Shown: in pieces, positions 6,488-7,323 of the stretch
Layout of the letters: every line of letters begins with the position of its first letter
Numbering within the stretch: position 1 is the first letter of the stretch
DNA from: Muribaculaceae bacterium
GTDB taxonomy: Bacteria > Bacteroidota > Bacteroidia > Bacteroidales > Muribaculaceae
Reading direction: 5' to 3'
NCBI GenBank assembly: GCA_016302215.1
Contig: JAEDNZ010000095.1
Coordinates: 1-7,323, forward strand
DNA length: 7,323 bases
The notes under the pieces: model-generated
What the model was told of the DNA's origin: nothing
The model's input: only the letters and a program-made list of their open reading frames with translations
Database searches by the model: none
Made by a program: the position numbers and the translations under genes

Positions 6488-7323
6488 TTAGAAATTGGCG
6501 AAGTCAATCTTGGCTTGCTCAGCCTCGGTGAGCTTGGCGGGGGTGAAGTGCCATGACTCGCGCGCTTTCTTTTGAGCCTGAGGCTCGGGCGCGTTGATGA
6601 TAGAGAAGGTCATGACTTCGGTGTGGTCGCCTGCCGGAGCGCCGATTTCATAGATGCCAACAGCGGGGTTAGCACCGCTCGAGGGTATGATGATGTTGCC
6701 TTTGTAGCGAGCGATGATTGACCAGCTTGTGGCGATTGAGGGGTCGCAGTTGCTGTAGAGATCTACCATCACGGTGTAGGTGCCGGCCTCGATGAGCTCT
6801 TCGGGGATGTAGATGTTCTCTTTGTTGATGTGGTCAAGGTTGCAGCCGGCGTTAGAGTCGATGTCAAGGCCGTAGGTGATGACAGTGCCATCATCGAGGG
6901 TGTATTCGCCGCCGCGGTTGTTATAGTAGATGTGCTCGCCTGAGGGGGTGATCAGGTGCAAGTCTATGTCTTTGCTGTTGCTGAAGGCGAGTTTGATTTC
7001 GAGGTCGCCGGGCATGGTCTCAATGTATTCTATCTTGCGCGTGATGGTGGGAGTGATTTCGCCGGAGGCAAGCTCAGCTGCGAGGCACAGTGTAGATGTG
7101 CCGGTGTAGTCGTTGCTCATCATCATGGGAATGACGTATGAGCTCATAGATGTGCTGCGTGAGCTTGATGCCTCTGCAGCTGAATATTCCCAGTGACCAT
7201 CTACGCCTTGTACGCCTACAAAGAATTTGGTGAATTCTTGCTCGGTGATGATAGAAATATAGTTCATAGCGCCATTCATCACCTGGGTGTTAATCTCTAC
7301 GCCTTCGATGGCCTCTGTGGTAG
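6488..7323 (-). CDS. Probable exported protein with DUF2135/YfaP-like beta domain (partial, N-terminus outside window)
   Basis: The C-terminal 277 residues are visible. The frame runs open through the right edge (TTEAIEGVEINTQV before the first internal Met), so the GTG/ATG codons near 7277-7282 are not the real start. Residues about 106-206 resemble DUF2135 (E. coli YfaP type): DIDLHLITPSGEHIYYNNR, then YGLDIDSNAGCN, then ENIYIPEELIEAGTYTVMVD and LYSNC. This is the DxDLHxxxPxGExIxY, LDxDxNxG, ENI, GTYxVxVxxYS pattern of a beta-sandwich. The stretch before it (VGVQGVDGHWEYSAAEASSS) is not recognised. No membrane helix or T9SS-type C-terminal domain is seen; the end is polar (KLTEAEQAKIDFANF). 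Export is inferred from the domain and Ser/Thr/Asn-rich composition, since the signal peptide is not visible. Function is unknown. Confidence 0.75.
   Translation of the reverse strand, partial: TTEAIEGVEINTQVMNGAMNYISIITEQEFTKFFVGVQGVDGHWEYSAAEASSSRSTSMSSYVIPMMMSNDYTGTSTLCLAAELASGEITPTITRKIEYIETMPGDLEIKLAFSNSKDIDLHLITPSGEHIYYNNRGGEYTLDDGTVITYGLDIDSNAGCNLDHINKENIYIPEELIEAGTYTVMVDLYSNCDPSIATSWSIIARYKGNIIIPSSGANPAVGIYEIGAPAGDHTEVMTFSIINAPEPQAQKKARESWHFTPAKLTEAEQAKIDFANF

Noticed and set aside
7277..7282. Start codon of the right-edge gene at GTG 7282 or ATG 7279
   Set aside because: The frame stays open to the window end and no signal peptide follows these codons, so the true start is beyond the window.

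Overview
The window looks like ordinary chromosome from a gut Bacteroidales bacterium, probably Muribaculaceae-like; the genus is a guess. Supporting signs are GC-rich coding sequence with AT-rich gaps, no Shine-Dalgarno sites, two copies of the Bacteroidetes -7 element TACCTTTG, a lipoprotein with a Bacteroidetes-style signal, and a recF / DUF721 / thioesterase gene order. Every gene I can support lies on the minus strand, so transcription runs from high to low coordinates. I see no mobile element, CRISPR array, tRNA or rRNA.

Layout from high to low coordinates. (1) 7323-6488: the C-terminal part of a probably exported protein with a DUF2135/YfaP-like beta domain; its N-terminus lies outside the window. 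A strong GC-rich hairpin follows at 6440-6409. (2) 6303-4600: a full-length SulP anion transporter with a C-terminal STAS domain, with its own promoter at 6346-6377. (3) 4447-4250: a 65-residue Ala/Asp-rich lipoprotein with an internal duplication, its own promoter at 4497-4528, and an intrinsic terminator at 4192-4230. (4) 4126 to the left edge: a compact run of five genes that reads like one operon. In order these are a polytopic GT-C/DUF6056-like membrane protein, a secreted alpha/beta-hydrolase esterase, recF, a DUF721 (DciA-like) protein, and a 4HBT thioesterase cut by the window edge. Junctions in this run are +19, -4 (ATGA), +22 and +7 bp.

The last three genes form a replication/repair pair (RecF and DUF721) followed by a housekeeping thioesterase. 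The first two look like envelope functions: a membrane protein that may act on lipid-linked sugar, and an exported esterase that could act on glycan or other esters. The joining of these two blocks by an ATGA overlap into recF is the most notable organisational feature. I found no convincing undescribed system. The items worth a second look are the recF junction, the repeat-bearing mini-lipoprotein with a dyad in its promoter, and the hairpin that lacks a U-tract.
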